DNA of 64,000 nucleotides from Hypholoma sublateritium FD-334 SS-4 (Eukaryota > Basidiomycota > Agaricomycetes > Agaricales > Strophariaceae): the NCBI GenBank assembly GCA_000827495.1, contig KN817542.1, positions 351,446 to 415,445 of the forward strand, in the 5' to 3' direction. A model generated the notes under the pieces. The model saw nothing but the letters and a program-made list of their open reading frames with translations, was not told the DNA's origin and did not search any database. Shown here piece by piece: positions 23,265 to 35,700 of this stretch. A program made the position numbers and the translations under genes. Every line of letters starts with the position of its first letter. The first letter of the stretch is position 1.

Positions 23265-23949
23265 ATGAACCCTCGACGCCCCAAAACGGCTGCCGAAATA
23301 CTGGCCAACGCTACATATGCCCCCGATCCCGTGCAGACAGTACCTTCACAACTTTTAAATGTCTTTTCTGTCAATCCGCTCATTCAAGACCTGCCCTTCG
23401 AAAACCTACCCGTCATCGCCTCTGAAGTTACTCGTCAACCCGGGGAAGAATCACCAGGGACATCTGGTTCAAAATTCAAACGACCTGTGACCCCGAATTT
23501 TTTTGGTGCGAAGGACAGAAGTGGTATGGAAGCTGGGAGAGCGAGGAGGAGCTCGGACGCCGTTGATAGCATGTCAGCCTTTTTAATCATATGTAAGTAT
23601 ATAAAATATAACGTCGTTTGTAGCCTGTACTCTGAGGATCTTCCCGAATTTGATTTGCGTTCTGCTTCACCGACAGAATCTGTCAGTGCGCCATCCATGA
23701 CACTTCATGACACCTGCATTAGCGACGTCCTGGAGCTTCTTCGAAACAGACGTATCAGCCCATTTGATTTTATTCTCGAGGTCCTTGATGGAAACCAGCC
23801 ACGTTATCATAGCTATCAAACGGAATTTTACAAGGAAGCAAGCCCAAAACTCTATGCGATGCTTGACCTGATCTCGCAAAACCAAAACGGACAGAAAAAG
23901 ATACGCACATGGATCAAGCGCTCGTGTCTTGAGACTGTCTGCGAGATAG
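23265..23949 (+). CDS. Transposon-encoded protein, cut by the assembly gap
   Basis: The frame starts at the ATG 55 bp inside the left inverted repeat and runs 228 codons into the NNN at 23950. The region RISPFDFILEVLDGN...YHSYQTEFYKEASPKLYAMLDLI and the following WIKRSCLETVCEI resemble the N-terminal part of multi-copy Agaricomycete proteins that I associate, from memory, with the DUF6589 group. That link is unverified. No catalytic motif is visible because the rest of the protein is missing. A short GTAAGT...TAG stretch at about 23593-23623 could be an intron but would be only 31 bp. Confidence 0.55.
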
Positions 23950-23952
23950 NNN
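23950..23952. other. Assembly gap (NNN) inside the transposon
   Basis: Three N lie where a rightward and a leftward frame meet. The number of N is probably a placeholder and not the true gap size. Confidence 0.8.
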
Positions 23953-24072
23953 AGACGGCGCCAATTCCGGAGGAATAGTAAGCTCAAACTCGGCCTGCAC
24001 GCGCTCTTTTGGCAGATTTCGAAGCCTTTCGAGCTTCTCATTACACTCATGAGCTGCGCTGACAGGGTCCAT
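23953..24072 (-). CDS. Second transposon frame, start only
   Basis: From the ATG at 24072 on the minus strand the frame stays open for 40 codons (MDPVSAAHECNEKLERL..., ending PPELAPS) to the NNN. It starts about 70 bp inside the right inverted repeat and mirrors the left frame. Family unknown. Confidence 0.4.
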
Positions 24073-24143
24073 GGCCTAAATATGCGTACATGCGGTGTAA
24101 TGGGGGAGGACGGTGGTTAATTGACGCGCCGGACGCGCTGCGA

Positions 24144-24303
24144 CGCGCTCAGAGGGGAAGCACGTGATGACTTTAGGGTGTTTGATCAAAAATATATCGG
24201 GAAGGAAAGTGTGGGAATGCTTCGCTACAGGGATTTAAACTCAGAACTCCCGACCTGAATAGCGACGGATGCAATCCTCCTATGCAGGTCGGCCTCCGCC
24301 CTA
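24144..24303 (-). repeat. Right terminal inverted repeat
   Basis: This is the inverted partner of 23055-23210. At the same position as the left hairpin it has a different one, with the stem CCGACCTG/CAGGTCGG. Confidence 0.85.
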
Positions 24304-24312
24304 GTTAATATT
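24304..24312. repeat. Target-site duplication, right copy
   Basis: GTTAATATT directly follows the right inverted repeat and equals 23046-23054. Confidence 0.75.
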
Positions 24313-24425
24313 AGCCTGAGAAAATCAAGTTTCTGGGAAATCACATGATCTAAGCCCTGATTCGGCTTGATATCCCCGCCTTGACCGTCGGTTGTCAATT
24401 ACCACCACCACCACTCGATGCTACA

Positions 24426-26891
24426 ATGGACGTCTTAGCTTCACCTACATCTTCTACTAATCTGAATCCATCAACAGGCTCGTTGACTCCTTCTCCAGCT
24501 ACGCGTCCTGTTACCTCAAAGGCGCGCGGAGTATGCAAATATTACACTGACCCCCGTGGATGCTACGCAAAGGACCAATGCAAGTTTCTCCACTCTGAAC
24601 CGCCAAAGGAGGGAGAAGAACCAGCCTTGACCCCGTATGATCGCTCCAAGACGTGTAAATTCTATTCTCAAGGTGAGTTTGACCGTGTATCAGTATAACA
24701 TGTGGCATCCTGTTTCTGACAAGCCACCAAGGCTACTGTCGACGCGGGGATGAGTGCTGGTTTTTGCATGCTGACGCCAAGGGCAAGGGGCCACTGGAGG
24801 AAGAGGATGATTTATGTTCTATTTGCTTCGAAAAACCGACAACATACGGTTTACTGAGTGCGTCAACCCGCTACGATACTCTTGTTCCCCCACTCACCTT
24901 TTCCATAGCCGGATGCAGCCATATCTTCTGTACGACTGTATGCTCAACCATTTTCTTTCTTTCTTTTTGGTCGGCTGACTGTTTTGGCTAGTGTATCAAG
25001 CAATGGCGTGACCCATCGCGCAAGCCCATTGGTGTCCTAGACTCGGGCAACACAAAGCGTTGCCCAATGTGCCGGGCGCCATCGCGATTCATCACACCTT
25101 CGAGCAAGTTTTGGCCCGACGGCTCTACAGAGAAGCAGAAAACGGTGGAGTCATATCGCGAGAGCATGGCGAGGGTACAATGTCGATTCTTCCAGAAGTC
25201 CATCAGGAAGGATAGGCTCATCTGTCCTTTCGGGAACGAGTGCTTTTATCAGCATAAGAAACCGGATGGGACAATACATTTATTCAGGGATGGTGTAGAA
25301 GAATCCATGCGGGTTCGTTCCATCCTCTTCAGCCCCCACATTTATGTTAACGCATTCTATTCTCGTAGCGATACCGTATCGGGCACCACAACCGCGGTCG
25401 ATTTGCCGTAAGGCTTGGTGAAGTGCCATACATTCCGGGAATTGACCTCGCAAACTTTACAATTGCTGCTGCGCTCGATCTCAATCCTAATTTATTTGAC
25501 CTCGGAGGCACCAATCCCAATGGTAGACTGACCGAGGGTGAAACGATGGCTGTAGCCTTCGACATGCTGGCAAACCATCTCCGGGAAAGTACTGGCGCAG
25601 CAGGGTCGAATCAAACCAGACAGGACGGCGAGGGTGTTCAACCTGGGGAGGCTTTGACGATGATGCGTTTGGTAAGTATGAACAAGAAGTACCCCCCCTT
25701 GTTACTGAATCACCGTCGCAGTTGGATGTCGTCCGGGAACAACTATTACCTGGCTTGCGATCAGCAACGGGGGCCGCTACCCCACCTTCAAACCGACCGC
25801 CTCCCAATACAACTAGAAACGGGACTGCAACTGTAGCCGATGAGGCTGACGAAGATCTGCCACCACTGCTTGAACCCATAGATCCATATGAGTCAGACCA
25901 CTCGATGCCTGGCTTACAGAGCGTTTCCAGCTCCAATAATTCGGAGGATGGCCAGGGTGACGATGATGCTTCTTCCTCTTCCTCTGATGACCCCTTGGAC
26001 ACTCTGAGCCGCCAAGACGTCGGTACAGAAGAGTCGGCCCAATTCTTCCGCGATTTTCCTAACCCAGCCTCAGAGATACAAACGCCCCAGTCGCGCCCTG
26101 CTTCAAGTGCACGATTTAGCACTGTCGTTGACCGATCGAACACAGCGACGGGTAGCGCTTCACCCGCAACTCAGTCGACATCTACGGGGAGTCAGATGGA
26201 TCCCGCACCTCAGATGTCCCTTTTAGAATGGGCAAGGGCTGTGGTCCGTATGGATGAGGAAGAAGAAGATGATGATGATGATGATGACGATAACGAGATG
26301 CCCCCCCTCGAGGCCGTTCCAGGTAGTGACGGCTCATCTCTGTCGAGCACAGACCTCCCGAACGATGTGAGTCAACTGCGGACCAACGCATCACGGACTG
26401 TGACAGGCACCACTGACGATGAACCACCACCCCTCGAGCCTGCTGAACACACCCTCCTTGGCTCAATGGCCTCGGATCAACCTGCTGCAGCATCCGATCT
26501 CGTTGAAGCTACAATCATCACTCGTCAAAGAAGCGGCGAGCAAGAATTTACCACTGACGGACGAGGACGGGTGATTAGTATCGGCGGACCAGAACATTCG
26601 TCATCGCAGACACCAACTAGTTCAGATGAAGAAGAGAGCTACGACGCTAGTTCTCATGTTGCACAAGTGCCCCCTGCCATTCACCGCCAGGCCAGCGAGT
26701 ACACTACAGATGGGCGAGGGCGCGTGATAAGTGTGGGGGATCCCGTTGCCTCTGGGTCCTCGACCACCATGAGCGAGGGCGAAGGCACTATGGTAGTGAC
26801 TAGTATGACTGGTGCCTCATCTGAAGGCCCTGTGGGGCCAGGACATGGAAGGGGGTTTTTTGCGTGGTTCCCGTTCAACTCACTATTCTAG
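24426..26891 (+). CDS. Makorin-like RING/CCCH zinc-finger E3 ligase
   Basis: Exons 24426-24672, 24732-24857, 24909-24937, 24992-25312, 25369-25671 and 25722-26891 give 731 aa. Two N-terminal CCCH fingers (C37-C46-C52-H56; C77-C85-C91-H95) are followed by a C3HC4 RING (C111, C114, C127, H129, C132, C135, C158, C161) and a third CCCH finger (C198, C212, C218, H222). This order is makorin-like; makorins bind RNA and act as ubiquitin ligases. The C-terminal 400 residues are Ser/Thr/Asp/Glu-rich and probably disordered, with an Asp/Glu run near 26257-26290. The motif TTDGRGRVIS occurs twice there (about residues 619 and 670). The ATG is the first in the open exon. Confidence 0.85.
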
Positions 26892-27202
26892 ATGATTCTG
26901 AGATGATTACTTTGTTGTACACAATCATATATTCATGCCCATTTGCAAGGCTCGATTGGTTGAAAGCCCTGACAAAAGCTGCTTCACAGCCCGAACCCTT
27001 TTTCAAAAGGAAAGGGGGACTTGTCCTAATGACGCCAACGAAAATACGCGCATCATAGATTGAGGAGGCCAAATATTAATAAGGCACCATGTGGCACGCG
27101 GACCGCGCTCCCACTGCTGATGTCATAGTAGTATTTCATTGAGCCTGGACTCAACTTGCCTGAGGCTCCTTCTTTCTAACCATCACATTGTCAACTCCTA
27201 CG
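26892..27202. other. Intergenic region before the debranching enzyme gene
   Basis: About 310 bp lie between the makorin-like stop and the GDB1 start. No clear TATA box or other element was identified. Confidence 0.45.
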
Positions 27203-30200
27203 ATGGGGCGCAAACAGGCATACGGACGGCCTAAACCTACGTTACAGATATCTCGCTCGAAATCGTCATCGGGATCTTCTTGCTCGTCCCCGGCGGTCAG
27301 CCCTATAAGCTCTGCTGCCCCCAAGACACCCGCAGATGAAGGGATCGAGTTCTTCCAGGGGGAGGTCAACCCTGGCGAAACGCCCATTCAGGTCTACGAG
27401 CTAGCTCTTGACCCCGATGGTGGACCTAGCAAAGCGCTCTCAGTATGTGTTAATTACTCGTGGTTTCGAAGTTGCTCATATTGCTCCAAGTACGTTCGCC
27501 TTCCACCGGCTTACACGCCATACATTCTACGCGTCTCCATCCAGGCGGGAACCCCCGCGGCGAGAAACGGCGTGTTCAAGACGAACTTTCCTCTTGATGG
27601 AGGGGTCTTTTCACGCGACAAGTTCTGCAAGCGAAAGTGCGTTCAGGAGTATTCGCTGTTTCTGAAGTTCTTACGCGCCATTCAGACTCCCACAACACTT
27701 TTCGAAGCCCATTCATGTTGATTTACCCATATCGCACGCGGGCGCATTCAAATATTGGGTTGAGTACAGCGGGAGCAACGGCGAGCGTATCACGGGCCGC
27801 GAAGGCTTTTTCAATATCGACCCGATCCTCAAAAGTAAGGCGAGATCCCCTATCCTTTCTGACGACCTCCAGATACTCCCGCCTGGCGAGGGAGCAATCC
27901 TCTCTGACAAGCTCGTCAATGTCCCTCTCGATGGGCTTGCCATCCTTACTGTTGTGTCCAAGTGGATGGGACCTACGGAACAATGGAGACCGCACTTTAA
28001 AGAAGCCAAAGACAGAGGATACACTATGCTCCACTACACTCCTTTGCAACAGCGAGGCGAGAGTGATAGCCCTTACTCCATCCGAAGTCAACTGGATTAT
28101 GATCGTACCCTCTTTGGTACCGATGTGGACCAAGAAGAGGGCCGGATGCGAATTGAAGAGGTGTTGACAGTCGCTCGCGATGAATATGGCCTGCTAAGCC
28201 TGACGGACGTCGTTCTCAATCATACAGCAAACGACACACCTTGGCTGGTCGATCATCCAGAAGCAGGTTTTAGTCCAGCAAATACCCCGCATCTCACGCC
28301 TGCATTCGAGCTTGATTCAGCCATTATCGATTTCTCGGCCTCCCTCGCCGTGAAAGGCTTGCCAACTATTGTGCATTCTGAAAACGATGTGAACGTGCTC
28401 ATCGCGGCCTTCGACAAGACTGTCCGCGGTCTCAATCTGTGGCAATATTACATCCTTGATCCCGCACGCGAGAAGGACTCGGTCTACGCGGCCCTCGCTG
28501 CAGGCACCATCGAGCCATGGACAGGTCCTAGTATCAAGGGCAAGAATGTTGGCGACCTGGCGGACATCCTACGTTCGGAAAAGAAAATTATCGGCTTCGG
28601 GCAGTTAGCTTCACGATTTAACGTACGAGTTGATAGCTCTGTCGCCGCTGGGTTCATACAGGCGGCCTTCACGGATATCCGGGAAAATGATGCGCTTGCA
28701 AATGCTTGGGTAAAAGTCGTCGATGTATTGAATGTACCACTCTATGCCGAATGGGAGGCTGATACCGAAGCTGCTATCGGAAACGTGAGGAATCGACTCA
28801 GATATTCGAGACTAGATACGAATGGTCCGAAGCAAGGCGAGATTACGAAGGAGTGAGTGCGCTTTCATATTTATTTATTCCACATGCACTCAATGTTTTC
28901 ATGCTTAGAAAACCGATCATGGAATTATACTTCACGCGGCTGCCTGCAGCACCTAATGCTGACCCTCTCGTGTACTCTTTGGCGAATAACGGTTGGATCT
29001 GGGATGCGGACCCGCTTCAGAATTTCGCCTTGCTGCCTTCGAAATCGTATCTTCGACGCGAAGTTATTGTTTGGGGAGACTGCGTCAAGCTGCGCTACGG
29101 ATCTGAGCCCGCCGACAATCCGTGGTTGTGGTCGCATATGACCTCATATGTGTCGAGTCTCGCGGCCACATTTGACGGCTTCCGCATCGACAATTGCCAT
29201 TCAACACCTCTGGCAGTGGGCACGCGCATGCTCGATGCTGCGCGTACTGTGCGCCCAGATCTGTATGTCTGCGCCGAACTATTCACAGGGAACGAGGACA
29301 TGGATCTGGTGTTCGTTCGTGAACTGGGAATCAACAGCCTGATCAGGGAGAGCGGCAATGCCTGGGATCCGAAGGAGCTATCGAGACTGCTCTATCGACA
29401 TGGCCTGGGCAAGCCGATTGGATCCATGGACGCGGCGTGCATGGTCAGCAAGGAGGAGATACCCAGCCCTACCGGGAAAGGACCCGTCCGGAAGGCCGTC
29501 AGCCGACTGCTTAACGGCAGCGCACCGCATGCGCTGTTGTATGATCTGACGCACGACAACGAGACGCCGCTGCACAAACGTTCGGCAGAAGACGCCCTAT
29601 CGACGGGAGCGCTGGTCGCATTTAGCCATTGCGCAGTTGGGAGCGTAAAGGGCTTCGACGACCTATATCCCAAAATATTGGATTTGGTGAACGAGAAGAG
29701 GGCGTACGAGTTAACCGACCTGGGCGAGAACAGCGGCATCGCAAATGTGAAGAGAGTACTGAATGAGTTGCACTTGGAGATGATTTTGAATGGGTACGAA
29801 GAGGGTCATGTGCACCAGGAAAACGATGTGAGCCAGACCTTTTCGTTATCGAGAAATAGAGCTGACAGCTAGGGAAATGCAGTATATTGTACTGCACCGT
29901 GTCCATCCTACCTCTCAGAAGGGATATTTGCTCGTTGCACATACCGCCTTCCATAAGGGCTCGAAGGCTCGTGGAAATAGTAAGTCGCGTGAAGTAAATA
30001 TTGCACATCTGTTAACGTTAGTATTTCCATAGTAAATAACGTCAAGTTACGCAGAACGAAGGCAAAGTTTGTTCTTGGCGCAAGCATCGAAATCCAATCA
30101 TCCGAAATACCCCAAAACGATAAAGTTCTCACTGGTCTTCCCGCGAAACTGGTGCGAATGCCGCCTGTCGTCGTTCCGCAGGGGTTGGATCAAGAAGGCC

Positions 30201-32584
30201 CGTTTTCTGAAATTATTGTACCGGAAAATTTCCCTCCAGGAAGCGTGTTGGTGTTCGAGACACAGCTTCAAAACTTCGATCCGAAGTTTGACGAATTCTG
30301 CGCTTCAGGCGCCCAGGAAGCGTTCGCGAAATTGGATCTCGTCGATTTGAATGTTGTTCTACATCGCGCGGACGTGGAGGAGAGGGATGCCACTGCAGGC
30401 AAGTTTGGTGCATATGAAGTGCCTGGGTATGGAAAGTTGGTTTATTGTGGCCTGGAGGGGTGGATGCATCCCTTGGGGAACGTAATGCGGTACAACGATC
30501 TCGGGCACGCCCTTTGCGCCCACCTCAGGGAAGGAAGTTGGGCACTGGATTATGTGCATCAGAGGTTGTCAGAGTATGTCTTCGCGTTGACAATCTGAAC
30601 GCAATCGATCAGTGCTAATAACTCGTTCTTTCTGTAGCCAAGTGGACGTATTCCCGAATCTTGCAGCGCCGGCAAAGTGGATCAAAGAACGCTTCGACCG
30701 CGTCAAGGAGACGGTGCCCAACTACATGCGTCCCAGATACTTTGCACTCGTCATTTCCGAAGCGTATAAAGTAGCCCGCGGCTCAGTTATCGACCAGTGC
30801 TCCGGCTTCGTGTCATCTGGGCACGCCTTCACCCAAAACCTTGCGCTGACGGCCGTGCAGATGTACGGCTTAGTCAAATCGGCTTCGCTGGACCCTGCAA
30901 AACCGACGCCCGCGCTAGCAGCTGGTCTTCCGCATTTCACGACGAACTGGGCGCGTTGTTGGGGCCGGGATGTGTTCATTTCACTGAGTGGGTTGTTTTT
31001 GACAACCGGAAATTTCGAGGGTGCAAAGAAACATATATTGGCGTTTGCGTCGACTTTGAAGCACGGTTTGATCCCCAACTTGTTGGACTCTGTCAGGAAT
31101 CCCAGGTGTGTTGTTCTTTCTTTCTCTGTCATTCTCTATCAAAGATGATGTTGACAATCTGGCCTGCAGGTACAACTCGCGCGATTCGCCCTGGTGGATG
31201 TTACAGAATATTCAAGACTATGCGAAGAACGCGCCCGAGGGCGTCGAGATTCTTTCTGAAACGGTCAAGCGCCGATTCCCCAAGGATGATACTTGGGTGC
31301 CCTGGGATGACTCTCATGCATACGCTTATACAAGTACTTTGGCCGAGATCGTACAAGAAATCCTCCAGCGCCACGCCGACGGGATCCATTTTAGGGAATA
31401 CAACGCGGGCCCCAATCTAGACATGCAGATGAAGGACGAGGGGTTCAGCATTGATATTCACGTCGATTGGGAGACCGGGCTGATTCTTGGAGGCAATGAT
31501 CACAATTGCGGAACGTGGATGGACAAAATGGGTGAATCTGTCAAGGCAGGTACGAAGGGCGTGCCTGGCACACCAAGAGATGGCGCGCCCGTAGAAATTA
31601 CTGGTTTGTTGAAGAGTACGCTACGGTGGCTTGCGGAGCTGTCGAGTAAGGACAAATTTTCGTTCAAAGGAGTGCAAGCTGAGAGTAAGTCGTTTGATTA
31701 CATTTGCGGCGGACAATTCTGATATGTGCCACAGTAAATGGGAAGAAAACCTTTGTCACGTACCAACAGTGGTCGGATTTGATTCAAAATTCATTTGAGA
31801 AGTGCTACTACGTACCTTTAGGTGAGCCCTTTTGTTTGCAGATAAGTGTTGGTTATCATACTCAGCATTCGCAGATCGCTTGTCGGACAGCGAGTACCGA
31901 ATCAATTCATCGCTCGTCAATCGTCGCGGAATCTACAAAGATGTCTACGGATCTGGAAAAACACACGAATGGGCCGACTATCAATTCCGGTGTAACTTCC
32001 CCATTGCGATGACTGTTGCGCCGGAGCTCTTCAACGAGAAGCACGCTCTGGGCGCTCTGCAGTTGGCAGATCAGGTGCTGCGTGGCCCACTTGGCATGAA
32101 GACGCTGGATTCTATGGACCTGCAATATCGCCCGAATTACGACAACTCAAATGATTCTGACGATGCGTCGGTCGCGAAAGGGTTGAACTATCATAATGTA
32201 AGACGACAATGACGTTTCTGTTACCTGCTAACGCTGATGTTATGGCGTGCATAGGGACCCGAGTGGGGCTGGCCGCTGGGATACTTCCTCAGAGCGTACC
32301 TGTACTTTGACACGAGGGTTGGGAAGGGTAGAGACGTGAGTACCCGACGTGAGTTAGTAGACTGAGTTGACCGCTAACTTTTGGCGTGGCAGGATCACAA
32401 GGAGACGCTGCATTATTTGCATCAGCTTTTGCTTCCACCGCGCAAGTATATTGCAGAAGACCCATGGCGAGGCCTTCCCGAGTTGACCAACGCCAATGGG
32501 GTGTACTGTGCCGACTCTTGTAACACGCAGGCGTGGAGTTCGAGTACACTGTTAGATTTTTTGGCGGATGTCATGGACCTGTAA
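27203..32584 (+). CDS. GDB1: Glycogen debranching enzyme
   Basis: Twelve exons: 27203-27442, 27491-27636, 27686-28852, 28909-29827, 29883-29979, 30033-30573, 30638-31105, 31170-31684, 31735-31821, 31875-32197, 32255-32335 and 32393-32584, giving 1591 aa (yeast Gdb1 is 1536). The N-terminal GH13-type 4-alpha-glucanotransferase part has [30 protein letters not shown] (nucleophile Asp about 612) and [11 protein letters not shown] (acid/base Glu about 641). The C-terminal GH133 amylo-1,6-glucosidase part has [32 protein letters not shown] and [14 protein letters not shown]. It removes branch points from cytosolic glycogen. The first intron (48 bp) is in frame and stop-free, so retention would add 16 residues; family similarity favours removal. 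All phases agree. Confidence 0.95.
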
Positions 32585-32775
32585 ATAGGATGTGGTGTAC
32601 GATAAGATTAGATTAGATTCCAAGTTGGCCATGTTTGGCGTATGGGTTCTCAGCGACCCTGCAATAATCATTTACAGAACTTCTGCTTGCCCATAAGGAT
32701 CCAAGCCCTGAGGAAAACGAACCACAAGGCCTCCTGCACGCAGCATCCCAGAACTATTCCTCCTTCCCGGGTCCC

Positions 32776-35700
32776 ATGTCGTTCTTCGGCCTGGCAGAGC
32801 GCGACCTGGCCCGCGATCGACTCGAGAATCCCGAGGATGTCGCGGTATATACGTGGGGCGAGGAGAGTTACGATGGTCTCGGTGACGTTCTTCAGGAAGG
32901 AGGGGACGACCTGAACGACGAGACCTTTGGTTCGGCGGGTCCTATTGGTAGATAGCCTATACTTTCCTTGTCCGTGCACATCTGATCATCTGCCACAGGC
33001 AAAGATTTCGACTTCGGCAACCAAGCTCTGCCAGACATCCCGAAGGAATTGCAACAGCACCAGCAGCAATGGAGACAGGCGGGTTCGGAGAGCCGTCAGG
33101 AGCAGCCGCCAAGGAGAGAGGAGCCACCGGTCCAGGTGGTACCCCGGGCGCCCCAGCAGACAGGTACGTTCCAACTTACTGTCTCCGTGGCAGGAATTTC
33201 CAGGTACTGATCAGTGAGTACTTTAGCTCGCCCTGCACCGGCGAACTCTCTCGAGTCCATCTGGCAAGACCACTCTGCGATATCTGCGCTTCCTCGAGTC
33301 AATGGCTCCTCTCGCATGGCCGATCACGCACGGGCATCTCCTGCTACTCAGCAGGCGAGATTTTCGCCGTTCGCCAATAATCCTTCGTCTATCGGGATCA
33401 GGCAGACAAACCAAGTCCCTCGCACCTTGCAAGAGATCGAGGCAGAGATGCTAGCCAATGCTCAACGGGAGCGGGAGCGGGAGAGGGAGAGAGAACGCGA
33501 GCAGCAATATCTGTTACAGCAGCAGCAGCAGCAGATTCTTCAGGAACGCCTACTTCAAGAACAACAACAAGCTCTACTGCAGGCCCAGCTATTGCATCAG
33601 CAACAACAACAACAGCAGCAGCAGCAGCAGCAACGTATTCGGGAGGAAGAAACCCGCCAGCGCCTATTGTACGAGCAGCAGGAGCAAAATCAAGTTCAGA
33701 GACTTTTACTCCAGCAGAGAGAGCAGCAGCAGCAGCAGCGCACTCCGCCACCGCGTATGCTCTCTTCGCAATCTCCGCGCTTCCTCGAGCATCAACGCCA
33801 ACTTCTGCGCATGCAGCAGCAAGAACAGCAGCAACAGCAGCGTTTGCAGGAGCTCCAGGAGCAAATTCGTATGGAAGAACTGGAGCGCCACATGCATACT
33901 TTAGACGTCGACAGTAGGGCTCGCGTTGGCTCACCTTACAATGCTCGCCGGACAGCTGGGTATAACCAGACGGAGTTGCAAATTGCCCATGCTCAACTCC
34001 TTCAACAAGCGCAGGCACAAGCTGAAGCGCAGGCAAGGGAGAGAGAGAGGGAACGCCTAATTCAGCTTCAGCAGCAACAACAACTTCAGCAGATCCAACA
34101 GCAGCAGCAGCAGCAGCAGCAGTATCGGTCCAGACAACGATCCCAATCTCCCGCTGTCACAGGCCAGCAGCACAGTGTTCCGCTGCAGGAAGTGCAGGCG
34201 CCATACCTTGGACAAAATACGCACCTCCAGCAGCGCCTCCTTGCTGACCTTGCTCATGTCGATTTCTCACGCGATGCACAGGGAAATGGCACGCAGGCTG
34301 AGCAGGAGGCATTGAGGATCGAGGCTATGCGTAAAATTCTCGAGGCGGAGAAGATGGAAGAGAAACGACGGCGCAAAGCTCAGAAGATAGCGCACATGGT
34401 CAGCCCTCTTCAACGCTTCATTCACGTATTTTCCCTTATATTTTCTTTTTATTCAGGCTCGGTACAACGATCTCATGACTCAGTCGGACAAGGATTTCAT
34501 CACTCGCATCCAAGTCTCTCAGCTTGTCACACAAGATCCTTACGCAGACGACTTCTACGCTCAAGTCTATGGCGCCATCATGCGCTCAAGGATGGGATTG
34601 CAGTCTCAAGATGAGAGGGTCTTGAAATTTGGTTCTGGAGGTGGAATCGGCCTCGGCTTGGCCTCGAAAGGGGGCAGTCGTCGGCCGAGCGCGATGCAGC
34701 GGATGGAACAACAGGTCGAGAGGATTGTTAGCAACGCCAGGAAGAGGGAAGAAGAGAAGGGCTTGCATGGTGCGTGTTCCGTCATTGAGGCTGGGAAAAC
34801 ATCTCGACTAAATTAAATTTGCAGCTATCCACAGCCTCCAAGGTGCTCTAGGAAAGACCTCCGGTCGCAGTTACAAGGCTGCTCCTCGCCAACTCCTCCA
34901 GGTCGACGCAGGAGCTGGTGCCTCGCCTACACTGTCGCATGCTACTGCTAACTTGCACATTGGCAAGAGTGGCTCCCATCACCATGAAGGCGCTGCGAAA
35001 GAGGCTGCTAAGCTAGGACGCGAGGCTTTGGGCACAGCTGCTGACGTATGTTTCGTTTCTCGGCATAGTTTGGATCGAGATTAAACAGATATCTGCACAC
35101 TAGACGGACAATGTCGTCAAGAAAGAACCGCTATCTCAGCGGCAGGTACTTGTCATCCTGGAGGAGCTATACGACGCTGTGCTTCGCGTGGAGCAGCTTC
35201 GGAGAGACCAGCCTCCACCAGAGGAGATCGAGGCTTCTGAGCAATGGTAAGAATGCTTTCTCTGGCATGTGTTGCCTCCGTTCAACAATGATAATAGGAA
35301 ACAAGAATATGACATCCTCGTTGATGGCCTTTGGAATGAGTTGAGAGTGATGGTCCCCCTTGAAACCAGGTTCGCACCCTCGCATGGATTTCATTCATCT
35401 GTCTGACGATAACAAATTCCAAAGTGATCCGCACCCCTTCATTTCTCTCCTCACGCCTACCAAAGGCAAAAAAATATTACCTCGCCTTACTCGCCACCTC
35501 AACAGCCAGCGTATGCTGACCTTGTTAACGCTGCTCGTCGCATGCTTCAGCCAATTGGACGTCATCAAACAGGCGCCCATTCTCGACTCGGTACAGGAAA
35601 GCCAGGAACTCGCAGACGTCGATCGCCAGACGCAGGCGTTCTTGGGCAGCGTCATGCAGAGCATCCTACCGGTAGTTTCAGTCGCCAACCTTCGTCTGGT

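Larger units (their letters stand above)
23055..24303. mobile_element. DNA transposon with long terminal inverted repeats
   Basis: The element starts TAGACCGG and ends with the inverted form CCGCCCTA. Its terminal inverted repeats are 155-160 bp and highly similar outside a hairpin loop. It is flanked by a 9-bp direct repeat GTTAATATT. Two open frames run inward from the two ends and both stop at an NNN gap, so the assembled 1.25 kb is probably two ends of a longer element with the body missing. TIR plus an 8-9 bp duplication is seen in hAT, Mutator-like and Zisupton-type families; I cannot assign it further because no catalytic core is visible. Confidence 0.85.

Noticed and set aside
31822..31841. 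Earlier acceptor in the GDB1 intron after 31821
   Set aside because: It would leave a 20-bp intron. The acceptor ending at 31874 gives 53 bp and the expected protein sequence.
33458..34036. Other frames across the CAG-rich Pat1 exon (poly-Ser, poly-Ala, poly-Leu)
   Set aside because: Triplet repeats keep all frames open. Only the Gln frame joins the flanking conserved exons.
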